NCBI GenBank assembly: GCA_937989565.1
Contig: CALKRM010000032.1
Coordinates: 1 to 29,933 of the forward strand
From: an uncultured Candidatus Saccharibacteria bacterium
Lineage (GTDB): Bacteria; Patescibacteriota; Saccharimonadia; Saccharimonadales; Saccharimonadaceae
Reading direction: 5' to 3'
DNA length: 29,933 nucleotides
The notes under the pieces are model-generated. The model did no database searches, was not told where the DNA came from, and saw nothing but the letters and a program-made list of their open reading frames with translations. Positions 29,402-29,933 of the stretch are shown here, in pieces; the stretch's first letter is position 1; every line of letters starts with the position of its first letter. A program made the translations under genes and the position numbers.

Positions 29402-29932
29402 ATGACAGAGCAAATTAAAGATAAGCAATTTGATGGGCAGCGTGACGGAGAGCGACTGTTGTTTGTGTTTCGTCGTCACATAATCGCTATGAGAAAAGGA
29501 TTCTATCTTCTTCTAGGATCGATGACGCTTGGTTCATTGCCTTTTTTAATTTGGCAAGATAATTTGAATCTTTTATGGGTGTTTGTTGGTGGATTTATTT
29601 TTGGTTTGATGCTCTTTTTCTATCATTTTTTGATGTGGTTTTATACTTACTATATTGTTACCGATCAGAGGATTCGTCAGATTACTCAGCATGGATTTTT
29701 TGGTAAAGATGTCATTGAGCTGAAATTGTCAAAAATTCAGAATATTAGTTATAGTATCCCGGGGTTTAGCGGAGAAATGTTTAAATTCGGAACAATAGTT
29801 ATTCAAACTTTTGTAGGGGATCTTGTTATAAAAAACGTAGAACATCCGGATAAGATCTATAATAAGCTACAAGACGCAGTGGAAATTTCGACAAAGAAGG
29901 AGGATATCAATGAAGAATCTATTGAACCGTAA
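29402..29932 (+). CDS. PH-domain (bPH2/DUF304-like) membrane protein
   Basis: 176 residues, complete; the stop ends one base before the window ends. Two transmembrane helices (about 33-51 and 56-80) are followed by a pleckstrin-homology-like domain: YYIVTDQRIRQITQHGFFGKDVIELKLSKIQNISY and FGTIVIQT, typical of YdbS/YdbT-type proteins. The tail is acidic. Function is unknown in the family. The ATG lies 5 bases after the tRNA CCA end with no Shine-Dalgarno site and no room for a promoter outside the tRNA, so the mRNA is probably cotranscribed with the tRNA and freed by 3' tRNA processing. Confidence 0.85.
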   Translation: MTEQIKDKQFDGQRDGERLLFVFRRHIIAMRKGFYLLLGSMTLGSLPFLIWQDNLNLLWVFVGGFIFGLMLFFYHFLMWFYTYYIVTDQRIRQITQHGFFGKDVIELKLSKIQNISYSIPGFSGEMFKFGTIVIQTFVGDLVIKNVEHPDKIYNKLQDAVEISTKKEDINEESIEP

Positions 29933-29933
29933 A

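Noticed and set aside
1..29933. CRISPR array, insertion sequence or prophage
   Set aside because: No regularly spaced repeats, transposase, terminal repeats or phage structural genes were found on either strand.

Overview
The window looks like chromosome of a small-genome, host-dependent Patescibacterium, most likely a Candidatus Saccharibacteria (TM7) member. The evidence is indirect: an AT-leaning genome packed with short or overlapping gene joints, a type IV pilus (T4P) locus with no outer-membrane secretin (pilQ) as expected for a monoderm, RNase J as the exoribonuclease, compact housekeeping proteins, and large secreted proteins of unknown family. The standard code fits: TGA ends pilM and pilO and never interrupts a gene, which argues against the UGA=Gly lineages (SR1/Gracilibacteria). 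No insertion sequence, prophage or CRISPR array was seen.

Layout. 1-1891: two tandem paralogues for membrane-anchored proteins with near-identical N-terminal anchors and diverged outer domains (the first is cut by the window start), each ending in a terminator. 1906-5081: a family-4-like uracil-DNA glycosylase lacking most Fe-S ligands, then an Rrf2-type regulator translationally coupled to a YhgE/Pip membrane protein. 5224-9703: RNase J and FtsK. 9834-12222: rpsF-ssb-rpsR, efp and tlyA, meeting convergent ychF. 13336-16272: a 978-residue secreted protein with 14 paired cysteines. 16317-27742: the T4P locus, pilM-pilN-pilO-small membrane protein-pilB-pilT-pilC, then the major pilin as its own unit, pilD, and four overlapping minor pilin genes resembling GspH-I-J-K / FimU-PilV-PilW-PilX. 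27744-29932: a Xer recombinase (minus strand), ndk, tRNA-Arg(CCT) and a PH-domain membrane protein.

How the genes work together. PilM/N/O form the inner-membrane alignment complex, PilC the platform, PilB and PilT the extension and retraction motors, and PilD processes the prepilins. The minor pilins probably form the tip complex that primes assembly. No pilY1 is present; the 978-residue secreted protein just upstream of pilM is the best local candidate for a tip adhesin or host-contact protein. T4P are known to matter for the Saccharibacteria-host association, so this is the biologically central region.

The most striking cross-cutting signal is regulatory. At least five genes (UDG, ychF, the 978-aa gene, pilD, xer) have a -10 box ending only 6-7 bases before the start codon, so their mRNAs should be leaderless; pilM, ftsK and the first minor pilin are close to this. 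Genes inside operons, and several leadered genes (rpsF, RNase J, ndk, the pilin), instead carry Shine-Dalgarno sites. Many promoters use an extended -10 (TGnTATAAT), and the ychF/978-aa pair shares a perfect inverted repeat holding both -10 boxes. All calls come from reading the sequence; no database search was done.
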